A program made the position numbers and the translations under genes. Below are positions 35,530 through 44,441 of a stretch of 64,000 nucleotides of DNA, in pieces (position 1 is the stretch's first letter; each line of letters opens with the position of its first letter). The notes beneath the pieces were generated by a model that saw nothing but the letters and a program-made list of their open reading frames with translations, was not told where the DNA came from and made no database searches. Origin of the DNA: an uncultured Lachnospiraceae bacterium. Lineage in GTDB: Bacteria > Bacillota > Clostridia > Lachnospirales > Lachnospiraceae. Location: positions 45,520 to 109,519 of the forward strand of contig CAJTOV010000001.1 in assembly GCA_910577765.1 (NCBI GenBank). Direction: 5' to 3'.

Positions 35530-37389
35530 ATGAGTAAGATTATCGGTATTGACTTAGGTACTACAAATAGCTGTGTGGCCGTTATGGAAGGCGGCAAGCC
35601 GGTGGTAATCCCCAACCAGGAGGGTTCCCGGACCACACCGTCGGTGGTGGCATTTACCAAGACCGGCGAGCGTCTGGTAGGCGAGCCGGCCAAGCGCCAG
35701 GCCGTTACCAATGCGGACCGGACCATCGCATCCATCAAGCGCCACATGGGCACTGACTACAAGGTGACCATTGACGGCAAGAGCTACACCCCCCAGGAGA
35801 TTTCCGCCATGATCCTGCAGAAGCTGAAAAGCGACGCAGAGGCTTATCTGGGTGAGAAGGTAAGCGAGGCCGTGATCACGGTTCCGGCTTATTTCAACGA
35901 TGCACAGCGCCAGGCCACCAAGGACGCAGGCAAGATCGCCGGTCTGGAGGTGAAACGTATCATCAACGAGCCTACGGCAGCAGCCCTGGCTTACGGCCTG
36001 GACAATGAAAGCGAGCAGAAGATTATGGTATACGATCTGGGGGGCGGCACCTTTGACGTGTCCCTGATCGAGATCGGCGACGGGGTGATCGAGGTACTTT
36101 CCACCAACGGCGATACCCGTCTGGGCGGCGATGATTTTGACAACCGGATCAGCCAGTGGCTGGTAGACGAGTTCAAGAAGGCAGAGGGCGTGGACCTGTC
36201 CGGTGACAAGATGGCCATGCAGAGACTGAAAGAGGCAGCCGAGAAGGCAAAGAAGGAGCTGTCCACTGCCACCACCACCAATATTAACCTGCCCTTTATT
36301 ACGGCTACCTCCGAGGGTCCCAAGCATCTGGACACCAACCTGACCCGTGCCAAGTTCGACGAGCTGACCCACGACCTGGTGGAGAAGACCGGGATTCCGG
36401 TGCAGAATGCCCTTCGGGACGGCGGTGTCACCACCACCGAACTGGGCAAGGTCCTGCTGGTAGGCGGTTCCACCCGTATGATCGCAGCCCAGGACAAGGT
36501 GAAGCAGCTTACCAGCAAGGAGCCCAGCAAGACCCTGAACCCGGATGAGTGTGTGGCCATCGGTGCCGCTATCCAGGGCGGCAAGCTGGCAGGAGATGCC
36601 GGTGCCGGGGATATTCTTCTGCTGGATGTGACCCCCCTGTCCCTGGCCATTGAGACCATGGGCGGCGTGGCTACCAGGCTGATCGAGCGCAACACCACCA
36701 TCCCCACCAAGAAGAGCCAGGTATTCTCCACCGCAGCAGACAACCAGACTGCCGTGGATATCCATGTGGTACAGGGAGAGCGCGAGTTTGCCCGTGACAA
36801 CAAGACTCTGGGCCAGTTCCGTCTGGACGGCATTCTGCCGGCAAGGCGCGGCGTGCCCCAGATTGAGGTAACCTTTGACATTGATGCCAACGGTATTGTC
36901 AACGTATCCGCCAAGGATCTGGGAACCGGCAAGGAGCAGCATATTACCATTACCTCCGGCTCCAACATGTCTGAGGCTGATATTGAGAAGGCGGTAAAGG
37001 AAGCAGCCGAGTTCGAGGCCCAGGACAAGAAGAAGAAAGAGGGAATTGAAGCGAGAAATGACGCCGACTCCATGGTATTCCAGACCGAGAAGGCATTAGA
37101 AGAGGTAGGCGACAAGATTGATGCCAGTGACAAGGCAGCCGTGGAAGCGGATTTAAATGCCCTGAAGGAAGCCATCAACCGTGCGCCCATTGACCAGATG
37201 ACCGACGCCCAGGTGGAGGACATCAAGGCCGGCAGGGAGAAACTGATGACCAGCGCCCAGGCTTTGTTTGCCAAGGTGTATGAGGCAGCCCAGGCAGCCG
37301 GCGCAGCAGGTGCAGGCCCCCAGGCAGGCCCGGATATGGGCGGTTCCCCGGACGGCGATGTGATTGACGGTGATTTCAAGGAAGTGTAA
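35530..37389 (+). CDS. dnaK: Molecular chaperone DnaK (Hsp70)
   Basis: A 619-residue Hsp70. The N-terminal ATPase has IGIDLGTTNSCVAVMEGG, the connect-1 region VYDLGGGTFDVS and LVGGSTRM. A substrate-binding domain (from about 370) contains LLDVTPLSLAIETMGG. A C-terminal lid and a Gly/Ala-rich tail follow. It folds and protects proteins with DnaJ and GrpE from the same operon. Large antisense frames over this gene are codon shadows. Confidence 0.98.
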   Translation: MSKIIGIDLGTTNSCVAVMEGGKPVVIPNQEGSRTTPSVVAFTKTGERLVGEPAKRQAVTNADRTIASIKRHMGTDYKVTIDGKSYTPQEISAMILQKLKSDAEAYLGEKVSEAVITVPAYFNDAQRQATKDAGKIAGLEVKRIINEPTAAALAYGLDNESEQKIMVYDLGGGTFDVSLIEIGDGVIEVLSTNGDTRLGGDDFDNRISQWLVDEFKKAEGVDLSGDKMAMQRLKEAAEKAKKELSTATTTNINLPFITATSEGPKHLDTNLTRAKFDELTHDLVEKTGIPVQNALRDGGVTTTELGKVLLVGGSTRMIAAQDKVKQLTSKEPSKTLNPDECVAIGAAIQGGKLAGDAGAGDILLLDVTPLSLAIETMGGVATRLIERNTTIPTKKSQVFSTAADNQTAVDIHVVQGEREFARDNKTLGQFRLDGILPARRGVPQIEVTFDIDANGIVNVSAKDLGTGKEQHITITSGSNMSEADIEKAVKEAAEFEAQDKKKKEGIEARNDADSMVFQTEKALEEVGDKIDASDKAAVEADLNALKEAINRAPIDQMTDAQVEDIKAGREKLMTSAQALFAKVYEAAQAAGAAGAGPQAGPDMGGSPDGDVIDGDFKEV

Positions 37390-37599
37390 TTAAGACAGCG
37401 ACAGGCTGGCGCAGATACTGGCGGCTCCGGTTGGCGGCCCCCACTGGCACACCGCTGCATGGGAAGCCATGCAGTGGGGCGCCAGGCTGCGACAGCCGTT
37501 TCGGTGTCATAGAGTGTGGGTAAATCCATTCCGGATTTCCCGGACAGTTGGGTGGCCGGAACCGGATTTTCAGGCCCCACTCTAGGAAAGGACAGAGTC
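37390..37599. repeat. dnaK-dnaJ spacer with large hairpin
   Basis: CTGCATGG/CCATGCAG around a GAAG loop (about 37455-37475) sits inside a wider pairing of GGCGGCCCCCACTGG with CAGTGGGGCGCC. The CAGTGGGGCGCC block recurs after gatB. There is no T-tract, so it is more likely a dispersed repeat or mRNA-stability stem than a terminator. Confidence 0.5.
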
Positions 37600-38760
37600 A
37601 TGGCAGAGAGCAAAAGAGATTATTATGAGGTCCTGGGTGTTGCCAAGAATGCAGATGACGCCGCCATCAAGAAAGCCTACCGGGTACTTGCCAAAAAGTA
37701 CCACCCGGACAGCAATCCGGGGGATACGGAGGCGGAGAAGAAGTTCAAGGAAGCCTCCGAGGCTTACAGCGTCTTAAGCGACCCGGAGAAGCGCAGAACC
37801 TATGACCAGTTTGGCCATGCTGCCTTTGAGGGCGGTGCCGGAGGCGGTGCAGGCGGATTTGGCGGCTTTGATTTCAACGGCGCGGACATGGGCGACATTT
37901 TCGGCGACATTTTCGGGGATATATTCGGAGGCGGCAGAAGCCGCAGCAGCCAGTACAACGGTCCCATGCGGGGGGCCAATGTGCGTACCGCTATCCGTAT
38001 CACCTTTGAGGAGGCGGTCTTTGGCTGCGAGAAAGAGATTGAGATCAACTTTAAGGAGGAGTGCGGCAAGTGCCACGGTACCGGGGCCAAGGCAGGCACC
38101 TCCCCGGAGACCTGCTCCAAGTGTAACGGCAAGGGCAAGATCATGTACACCCAGCAGTCCTTCTTCGGCCAGGTACAGAATGTGACCACCTGTCCCGACT
38201 GTAAGGGCAAGGGAAAGATTATCCGGGAGAAGTGCCCCGACTGCTACGGCACCGGCTATGTGACCCGGAAGAAGAAGTTCAAGGTAACCATTCCCGCCGG
38301 AATTGACAACGGCCAGAGTGTCCGCTGTGCCGGAGGCGGGGAACCGGGAAGCAACGGCGGCGAGCGGGGAGACCTGCTGGTGGAGGCTGTGGTAACCCAG
38401 CATCCCATCTTCAAGCGCCAGGACACCAGCATCTACTCTACGGTGCCGGTATCCTTTGCCACGGCAGCCTTAGGCGGTACCATCCGCATCCGGACCGTGG
38501 ACGGCGAGGTGGAATACGAGGTCCGTCCCGGCACCCAGACCCATACCACAGTGCGGTTAAAGGGCAAAGGCGTTCCGTCCCTGCGCAACCGAAACCTGAG
38601 AGGGGATCATCATGTGACCCTGGTAGTCCAGGTACCCGAGCGGATGAACGAGACCCAGAAAGAAGCCCTGCGGAAATTCGACGCGGCAATGCGCGGAGAG
38701 ACCGTAGACGGCAGCGAAAAGCCCAAAAAGAAAGGGTTCAAAGATTTTCTCAATAAATGA
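37600..38760 (+). CDS. dnaJ: Chaperone protein DnaJ (Hsp40)
   Basis: A 386-residue type I DnaJ. The J domain carries the HPD motif in KKYHPDSNPG. A Gly/Phe-rich linker (about 75-115) precedes four CxxCxGxG zinc repeats (CGKCHGTG, CSKCNGKG, CPDCKGKG, CPDCYGTG) and the C-terminal substrate domains. It stimulates DnaK ATP hydrolysis. The true start is ATG at 37600 (MAESKRDYYEVLG) after AGGAAAGG; upstream in-frame codons are spacer. Confidence 0.97.
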   Translation: MAESKRDYYEVLGVAKNADDAAIKKAYRVLAKKYHPDSNPGDTEAEKKFKEASEAYSVLSDPEKRRTYDQFGHAAFEGGAGGGAGGFGGFDFNGADMGDIFGDIFGDIFGGGRSRSSQYNGPMRGANVRTAIRITFEEAVFGCEKEIEINFKEECGKCHGTGAKAGTSPETCSKCNGKGKIMYTQQSFFGQVQNVTTCPDCKGKGKIIREKCPDCYGTGYVTRKKKFKVTIPAGIDNGQSVRCAGGGEPGSNGGERGDLLVEAVVTQHPIFKRQDTSIYSTVPVSFATAALGGTIRIRTVDGEVEYEVRPGTQTHTTVRLKGKGVPSLRNRNLRGDHHVTLVVQVPERMNETQKEALRKFDAAMRGETVDGSEKPKKKGFKDFLNK

Positions 38761-38785
38761 CCCGGTCAGGTGTAAACCGTAACCA

Positions 38786-38837
38786 AAAAGGTTCCTCCTG
38801 GATTTGCAGATTCATGCAGATCCAGGAGGAACCTTTT
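38786..38837. terminator. Bidirectional terminator after dnaJ
   Basis: AAAAGGTTCCTCCTGGAT and ATCCAGGAGGAACCTTTT form an 18-bp perfect stem with T-tracts on both strands. It serves the plus-strand heat-shock operon and the minus-strand NusG-II gene. Confidence 0.92.
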
Positions 38838-38881
38838 CTGTCAGCAGCCAGCAGGAAGATGACCTGGCTGAACGGTTGCCA

Positions 38882-39244
38882 TTATTCCTCCCCCACAATC
38901 TTCACAAGCAACAGATTCGGAAGACAGACGATCATATCTCCGTCCCGGGACTGTTTGCCCTGGTAGATACAGACACTGTCCGGGCAGGAAGCCTCAGCAC
39001 ACCAGATCTCACCGTCCTTAATAACCAGCTTATTGGTGCCCCCCCTGGCCCCGTCCACGACCACCTCCTGGTCCTTCCCCAGATCCAGAGTCTCCACCAG
39101 CCGCCCATCCACCGTCACCTCCGCCAGAACAGCAGGCTCCCGATGGGTAAAATAAAAAGCCCCACCACCAACCGCCGCCACCAGCAACAAAACCACTGCC
39201 AGAACCAGGTCATTTCTTTTCCGGACAGATTTCGTATTTTCCAT
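38882..39244 (-). CDS. NusG domain II-containing membrane protein
   Basis: A 120-residue protein. An N-terminal membrane helix (DLVLAVVLLLVAAVGGGAFYF) precedes a NusG domain II-like beta domain (about 45-118) with the GGTNKLVIKDGEIWCAEASCPD block and ending VCLPNLLLVKIVG. Common in Lachnospiraceae; often near redox or membrane-complex genes, but function is not established. The paired cysteines could bind a metal or form a disulfide. Here it stands alone. Confidence 0.85.
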   Translation of the reverse strand: MENTKSVRKRNDLVLAVVLLLVAAVGGGAFYFTHREPAVLAEVTVDGRLVETLDLGKDQEVVVDGARGGTNKLVIKDGEIWCAEASCPDSVCIYQGKQSRDGDMIVCLPNLLLVKIVGEE

Positions 39245-39383
39245 ATCACAACACTCCCATGCATTTCATCCACACTATGTTAAGCATCAAAAATACTGTT
39301 ACAAATGATACCACAATTTCCGAAAAAAGAGAAGAGCACAATTCAAACCAGAGCGTAACTTCCTGAACCACATTCCGCCCACA

Positions 39384-40832
39384 TCACCGCTCCCCCTTCT
39401 GCCTCCCCGACATATTCCCAATCAACGTAATCATCCCCTGCATATCCAGAGTCTGGTCCTTCATCTCTTCCCTGGCCATAGGAATATAATGCTCCAGAAC
39501 CGGCAGCAGAATCAAGGCCGTGATCCCGGTGGTCAGCCCCCCGTTATACAGAATCAGCCCTCCGTGAAGCCCGCTGGTAGCCGTGCACATGGAGGCGCAC
39601 ATAAACCCGGCTGCGATTCCGGCCCGAATCCCATAACGTCCTGCAATGGGACAAAGGCCGGTGGCAAACGCCGCACTGTTGATATAACCCTGGGTGGACA
39701 AAGACCAGGGAAGCACGGACCCGGTTGCGGAGCAGATCCCGTAAACCATGGTATACAGTACCTGGTATCCCAAAACAATGGGCCACACGTTTTTCGGGTG
39801 CTGTCCCATGGCCGTGAAGGTCAGGGCGGCAAACACCACCCCTACCGTAGGCCCGGTAAACCCGGCGCCCTCCGTGAACCGGATGGCCAGATTCAGGTAC
39901 AGAAGGAACAGCCCTCCATGGCAGGCAATATTTACCAGACACAGTGGCATTCCGTACTTTTCCGCAAAATCACTGGAATATCCCGTATCCTTTAACATGT
40001 GCCGGTAGCCCCGGAAGGTCCGTCCGTTGAGATACCATCCGGCAGCCAGGCATGCCAGGAAGATCAGAATAAAGAACAGGTTGGCATAGCTCCAGTAGGA
40101 GTAGCCGAACCGGGTGTAGATGGGATTGACCCGGTTGACATTTCCGTGGCTGTGAAAGCCCATGGTCTGGTACAGAAAATTAAAAAGGAAAAATCCCAGA
40201 AGACCAAATGCCAGGCCGCCGTTGTAAAGATTGTATCCCTTATGCCACGCATGGACCCCAGGCAGGACAGCCGGGACCACGAATCCCAGCATCAGGGTAA
40301 AACCGGCAGTCAGCAGCAGGCCGGAGACCGTCAGATGCACCTCCCCCATGACAAAGCCCCCCTGGGTGTAACGGAAAAGAAGCTCGCTGATAAAAGGGCC
40401 GAAGCTGGTGGCAAACATACACACGTGCAGATTCTTTTTAAAGTCCAGCCTGTGCCATTTCAGATAAAGGAAAGGCGCCAGAAAGCAGGGCCACAGATTG
40501 AGAAAATTCAGTCCGTAAAAACAGTGTGCCACCACCAGGAAATACCCGGCCATGGTATTGGCCCGGGACTGTCCCCCAAGTCCTGTCATAAAGAAAAAAC
40601 AGACCATGCCGCAGGCCCCTGCGTTGAGCATGGCGCTGGAAAGGCCTCCCAGGGCAAAATAATCCGTGACCAGAGGGCAGGGAGAGATCATAATCCGGTA
40701 CCAGTCCATAAAGACATGGCCCCATTCCCCGGTATAGTAAGCCGCAGCCCAGGCAGAAAGAAGGCACGCCAGGGAGAAGCCCAGGGCAATGCCGTTGATG
40801 ATCCGGCTGTTGGTGTCTGTCTGTGTTTTCAT
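39384..40832 (-). CDS. DUF1576 family membrane protein
   Basis: A 482-residue polytopic membrane protein with at least ten hydrophobic segments. The regular spacing of LYNGGLAFGLLGFF and ILYNGGLTTGITALILLPVLEHYIP suggests an internal duplication of a transporter-like unit. I recognise the DUF1576 pattern, whose transport substrate is unknown. The C-terminus is cytoplasmic and short. No operon partner. Confidence 0.75.
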   Translation of the reverse strand: MKTQTDTNSRIINGIALGFSLACLLSAWAAAYYTGEWGHVFMDWYRIMISPCPLVTDYFALGGLSSAMLNAGACGMVCFFFMTGLGGQSRANTMAGYFLVVAHCFYGLNFLNLWPCFLAPFLYLKWHRLDFKKNLHVCMFATSFGPFISELLFRYTQGGFVMGEVHLTVSGLLLTAGFTLMLGFVVPAVLPGVHAWHKGYNLYNGGLAFGLLGFFLFNFLYQTMGFHSHGNVNRVNPIYTRFGYSYWSYANLFFILIFLACLAAGWYLNGRTFRGYRHMLKDTGYSSDFAEKYGMPLCLVNIACHGGLFLLYLNLAIRFTEGAGFTGPTVGVVFAALTFTAMGQHPKNVWPIVLGYQVLYTMVYGICSATGSVLPWSLSTQGYINSAAFATGLCPIAGRYGIRAGIAAGFMCASMCTATSGLHGGLILYNGGLTTGITALILLPVLEHYIPMAREEMKDQTLDMQGMITLIGNMSGRQKGER

Positions 40833-40873
40833 AATATTCCCCCACTATGTAAGACTAAAATATATCGGCTACG

Positions 40874-40958
40874 GTTCACGGGGGGCATCTTCTTGTCCGG
40901 CTATGCCGGACAAGAAGCATCGGGCGTTCGCCCGATGTGGAAAACTGGACAAAAACAG
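40874..40958 (+). repeat. Modular hairpin cassette, truncated copy 2
   Basis: The left outer arm GTTCACGGGG, the CTTCTTGTCCGGC/GCCGGACAAGAAG stem and the CATCGGGCG/CGCCCGATG stem are all perfect. They are followed by only the left strand of the third stem (GGAAAACTGGACAAAAACAG). The right strand and right outer arm are missing. It lies between the divergent DUF1576 and UmuC-like genes. Confidence 0.75.
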
Positions 40959-41025
40959 GGGTCCCTCTCTTGCGCCTGAAATCAGGACATAGTATACTAA
41001 CACTACAGCATCAAAAGGAGGGAAC

Positions 41026-42555
41026 ATGGAGGAAAAGAAGCGGACCTATGTTGCCATTGATTTAAAATCCTTTTACGCCTCTGTGGAGTGTGTGGAGCGC
41101 CATCTGGACCCGCTGACCACCAACCTGGTGGTGGCGGACAGGAGCCGGACCGAGAAGACCATCTGTCTGGCAGTCAGCCCTTCCCTGAAGGCTCTGGGGA
41201 TTTCCGGACGGGCCAGGCTCTTTGAGGTGATCCAGAAGGTGGAGGAAGCCAACCGCCAGCGCAGGAAGCGTGCGCCTGGAGGGCAGTTTTCCGGCTCATC
41301 CACAGATGCCAGGGAGCTGGAAGCCAGTCCGGCCCTGGCCATTGACTATCTGGCAGTGGTGCCCCGTATGGCCCATTACATGGAGTGGAGTACCCGGATC
41401 TACCAGGTCTATCTGGAGTTTATCGCGCCGGAGGATATCCACGTGTATTCCATTGACGAGGTTCTCATGGATGTGACGGATTATCTGGATACCTACGGTC
41501 TCACCGCCAGGGCGCTGACCAGGAAAATGATCCAGGCAGTCCTTTCTGCCACCGGTATCACGGCCACCGCCGGAATCGGCACCAATCTGTACCTGGCCAA
41601 GGTGGCCATGGATATTGTGGCAAAGCATATTCCCCCGGACGCAGACGGAGTCCGGATTGCAAAGCTGGACGAAATGTCTTACCGGCGCCTTCTGTGGAGC
41701 CACCGGCCCCTGACCGACTTCTGGCGGGTAGGCCCCGGGTATGCCAGGAAGCTGGAAGAGCAGGGCCTGTTTACCATGGGGGATATTGCCCGGTGCTCCC
41801 TGGGAGGAAGTCATGATTTTCACAATGAGGACCTGCTTTACCGGATGTTCGGCATCAATGCGGAGCTTCTGGTGGACCATGCCTGGGGATGGGAGCCCTG
41901 CCGGATGGCCGACGTCAGGGCCTATAAGCCGGAATCCAGCAGCATCGGCTCCGGCCAGGTACTCCACAGCCCCTACCCCTTTGACAAAGCCAGGCTGGTG
42001 GTCCGGGAAATGGCGGATGCCCTGGCCCTGGATCTGGTGGACCGGCATCTGGTGACGGACCAGGTTGTGCTGACTGTGGGCTATGACATGGAGAATCTGA
42101 CAGACCCAAAGCTCCGCAGAAAGTACCAGGGGGCGGTAACCACGGACCGCTATGGCCGGAAGGTGCCAAAGCACGCCCACGGAACCGTCAATCTGGACAG
42201 TCCCACTTCCTCTGCCCGGCTGGTAACAGAGGCAGTGGTAAAGCTCTATGACCGGATTGTGTCCAGGGACCTGCTGGTAAGGCGGCTCTATGTGACGGCC
42301 TGCAGGCTGGCAGAGGAGGATTCCCTGGTCCGGGAGGAAAAGATGGAGCAGATGAATCTGTTCACGGATTATGAGGCCCTGGAGAAAGCCCGCAGGGAGG
42401 AAGCCCAGGAGCTGGAGCGGGAGCGGAAGCTGCAGAATGCCATGCTGGAGATCAAGAAAAAGTTCGGCAAAAATGCCATTCTCAAGGGAATGAACCTGGA
42501 GGAGGGAGCCACGGCCAGGGAGCGGAACCAGCAGATCGGAGGGCATAAGGCGTGA
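41026..42555 (+). CDS. Y-family DNA polymerase (UmuC/DinB-like)
   Basis: A 509-residue translesion polymerase. Catalytic residues appear in VAIDLKSFYASVECVE and in VYSIDEVLMDVTDY (the paired acidic residues). A helix-hairpin-helix thumb contains RVGPGYARKLEEQGLFTMGDI, and a little-finger domain follows. An internal Gly/Ser-rich insertion (about 75-95) and a charged coiled-coil C-terminus are extra. With the adjacent YolD-like gene it forms the UmuC/YolD pairing of Firmicutes, often SOS-linked. No LexA box was confirmed. Confidence 0.92.
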   Translation: MEEKKRTYVAIDLKSFYASVECVERHLDPLTTNLVVADRSRTEKTICLAVSPSLKALGISGRARLFEVIQKVEEANRQRRKRAPGGQFSGSSTDARELEASPALAIDYLAVVPRMAHYMEWSTRIYQVYLEFIAPEDIHVYSIDEVLMDVTDYLDTYGLTARALTRKMIQAVLSATGITATAGIGTNLYLAKVAMDIVAKHIPPDADGVRIAKLDEMSYRRLLWSHRPLTDFWRVGPGYARKLEEQGLFTMGDIARCSLGGSHDFHNEDLLYRMFGINAELLVDHAWGWEPCRMADVRAYKPESSSIGSGQVLHSPYPFDKARLVVREMADALALDLVDRHLVTDQVVLTVGYDMENLTDPKLRRKYQGAVTTDRYGRKVPKHAHGTVNLDSPTSSARLVTEAVVKLYDRIVSRDLLVRRLYVTACRLAEEDSLVREEKMEQMNLFTDYEALEKARREEAQELERERKLQNAMLEIKKKFGKNAILKGMNLEEGATARERNQQIGGHKA

Positions 42556-42598
42556 AATATGGGCCAGGATGAACCGGACAGAGAGAAAGGGAAAGGTC

Positions 42599-43051
42599 AT
42601 GACCAGAAGAAATAAAGAAGAATACCACCGCTATGACGACATTATTGATCTGCCTCATCCCGTGTCCAAAACCCATCCCCAGATGTCCCTGTGGGACCGG
42701 GCCGCCCAGTTTGCCCCTTTTGCGGCTTTGACCGGACATGGGGCAGCGATCCGGGAGACAGCAAGGCTTACGGAAGAGTTTGTCCGGCCGGAGGAGGACA
42801 GCCGGGAATGTCTGGACGGGAAGCTGTCTGTGCTGCTGGAGCATATGGAAGAGCAGCCGGAGGTGACGGTTACCTTCTTCCGGCCGGACCAGCGGAAGGA
42901 AGGAGGGGCCTATATGTCGGTGTCCGGGAGAGTGCGGAAGGTGGATACCTGGAAGCGGACCCTGGTGATGGAGGATGGGACGGCGGTGCCCATGGAATAC
43001 GTGATTGCGATGGAGGGAGAGGTGTTTTATGACTGGGAAACATGGCTGTAG
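42599..43051 (+). CDS. YolD-like family protein
   Basis: A 150-residue protein whose first 60 residues (YDDIIDLPHPVSKTHPQMS, then RAAQFAPFAALTGHG) are typical of YolD-like proteins that accompany Y-family polymerases. The C-terminal half carries a WYL/YolD-type beta region. It probably modulates the upstream polymerase. ATG at 42599 follows GGGAAAGG; the ATG at 42569 lacks a site. It overlaps the lipoprotein gene by 23 nt. Confidence 0.8.
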   Translation: MTRRNKEEYHRYDDIIDLPHPVSKTHPQMSLWDRAAQFAPFAALTGHGAAIRETARLTEEFVRPEEDSRECLDGKLSVLLEHMEEQPEVTVTFFRPDQRKEGGAYMSVSGRVRKVDTWKRTLVMEDGTAVPMEYVIAMEGEVFYDWETWL

Positions 43052-44429
43052 GTCCGGAGTAACCGTTGAGGGGAAACGGGAACCGTCATATGTTAGAAAA
43101 CTCCGGCTGGGAGTTATGCTGGTGCTGGCCGCAGGGATGCTGGCGGCATGCGGCAAAAAGGCGGAGCCGGAAGGGGACAAGCCTGCGGTTCTGGAGCCGG
43201 AAGCGGACGCCGGGAAGGATGCCGGTGCCCAGGTGACGATTGTCCTGGAGCCGGAAGCCGGGGGAGCCGGAAATGGATCTGGAAGTGCAGATGGAGCCGG
43301 GGCTGCCGGGACAGATAGACCCGGTAGCGGGGCATCCGGGGAAGCGGACGGTGGAGCCGGAGCCGGTGGCGGGGTATCCGGGGAGCCGGACAATGCAGGC
43401 GGAGCCGGAGACTCTGGCCATTTGGAAGCGGAAAATGCCTTAAAGGACCGGTTTGGGAAGGACTGTATTGCCGGACAGACCTTTCAGGTGGAGCTGAGCC
43501 AGTATGACGGACCGGTCTGGTTCGTTCCCTATGGGCCTGGGGAGCCGGGGCAGGAGCTTCACATGCAGATTGTCCGGGACGGGCAGATTCTGACAGATTT
43601 TCCGGCTTACGTGCCGGAGGGTGTGAACCTGGAGGATTTTGAAAGCCTGGATGCAGTATCGTTTTACGATATCAATTATGACGGGAATACGGACATTCTC
43701 ACGGTTGCCACCTATGGAGGCAGAAAGCTGGCCGCCATTTATTATGGGGAAGTGCCGGAAGGTGCATATGGGCAGGAGCCGTATTTTTATGTCCGGGACA
43801 GGCTGTCGGACAAGGTATCTGCCCAGGTGGAGCCGCTGACCGTTTCCCAGATCCGGATCTACCTTTCCTGGGGGAAGAAGAACGGAGCATTTGCAGGATG
43901 GCAGGAGGCCTATGAGACCGTGGCCAGACTGTGTGAAGTGGAATCTGACGGAAACTTCCGGTATGATCTGATTGATTTTGACGGGGACGGGGTCCTGGAG
44001 CTGATGGCCGGAACCGACGGAAGCATCAGTCTGTATACCTACAGCCAGGGAACCGTCTACACCCTGATGGACCAGTGGTCCTATGGGGCCATGGGAAATA
44101 CCGGATATGAATATTCCCCGGGAAAGAACAGTCTCAGAAATTACAATACAGACTTCGCCGGGGCGATTCTGTATACCACCTATATGAAAGCCGGCCAGGG
44201 ACATTCCCTGGAGCCGGTTGCCCGGATTACGTTTATTAACTTTGATGATGCCAATGGCAACGGAATCCTGGACCCTGAGGAGGAAGATTCCATAGGATCG
44301 TATGGGATCAGTTATATCGACGGTGCAGTGGCTACGGAGGAACAGTGCGCCACCTATGATGCAGGCGGATATGTGTATATGGAACCGGAGATGAGCTTTG
44401 AGGAGCTGCGGGAAGTCCTGGGCAGCTAA
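43029..44429 (+). CDS. Putative lipoprotein
   Basis: About 466 residues. A basic N-terminus precedes a hydrophobic core and a lipobox (LGVMLVLAAGMLAAC), so the mature protein should be lipid-anchored on the outer face of the membrane. Residues about 45-135 are a low-complexity Gly/Ala/Glu/Pro stretch. The folded part contains DINYDGNTDI, DFDGDGVLEL and DANGNGILDPEEED, which are FG-GAP or dockerin-like calcium loops. Function is unknown. Start chosen behind GGAGGGAGAGG; it overlaps the YolD-like gene. Confidence 0.75.
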   Translation: MTGKHGCRSGVTVEGKREPSYVRKLRLGVMLVLAAGMLAACGKKAEPEGDKPAVLEPEADAGKDAGAQVTIVLEPEAGGAGNGSGSADGAGAAGTDRPGSGASGEADGGAGAGGGVSGEPDNAGGAGDSGHLEAENALKDRFGKDCIAGQTFQVELSQYDGPVWFVPYGPGEPGQELHMQIVRDGQILTDFPAYVPEGVNLEDFESLDAVSFYDINYDGNTDILTVATYGGRKLAAIYYGEVPEGAYGQEPYFYVRDRLSDKVSAQVEPLTVSQIRIYLSWGKKNGAFAGWQEAYETVARLCEVESDGNFRYDLIDFDGDGVLELMAGTDGSISLYTYSQGTVYTLMDQWSYGAMGNTGYEYSPGKNSLRNYNTDFAGAILYTTYMKAGQGHSLEPVARITFINFDDANGNGILDPEEEDSIGSYGISYIDGAVATEEQCATYDAGGYVYMEPEMSFEELREVLGS

Positions 44430-44441
44430 AGGGAGGAAAAT

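Noticed and set aside
35554..36942. 462-residue second minus-strand frame over dnaK
   Set aside because: Another shadow of the same GC-rich gene, rich in His/Gly/Leu with no family resemblance.
35991..37613. 540-residue minus-strand frame over dnaK
   Set aside because: It mirrors the codon structure of a certain dnaK gene, is Ser-rich in the way such shadows are, and has no recognisable domain or ribosome site.
41296..42600. 434-residue minus-strand frame over the Y-family polymerase gene
   Set aside because: It lies opposite an enzyme with visible catalytic motifs and has no support of its own.
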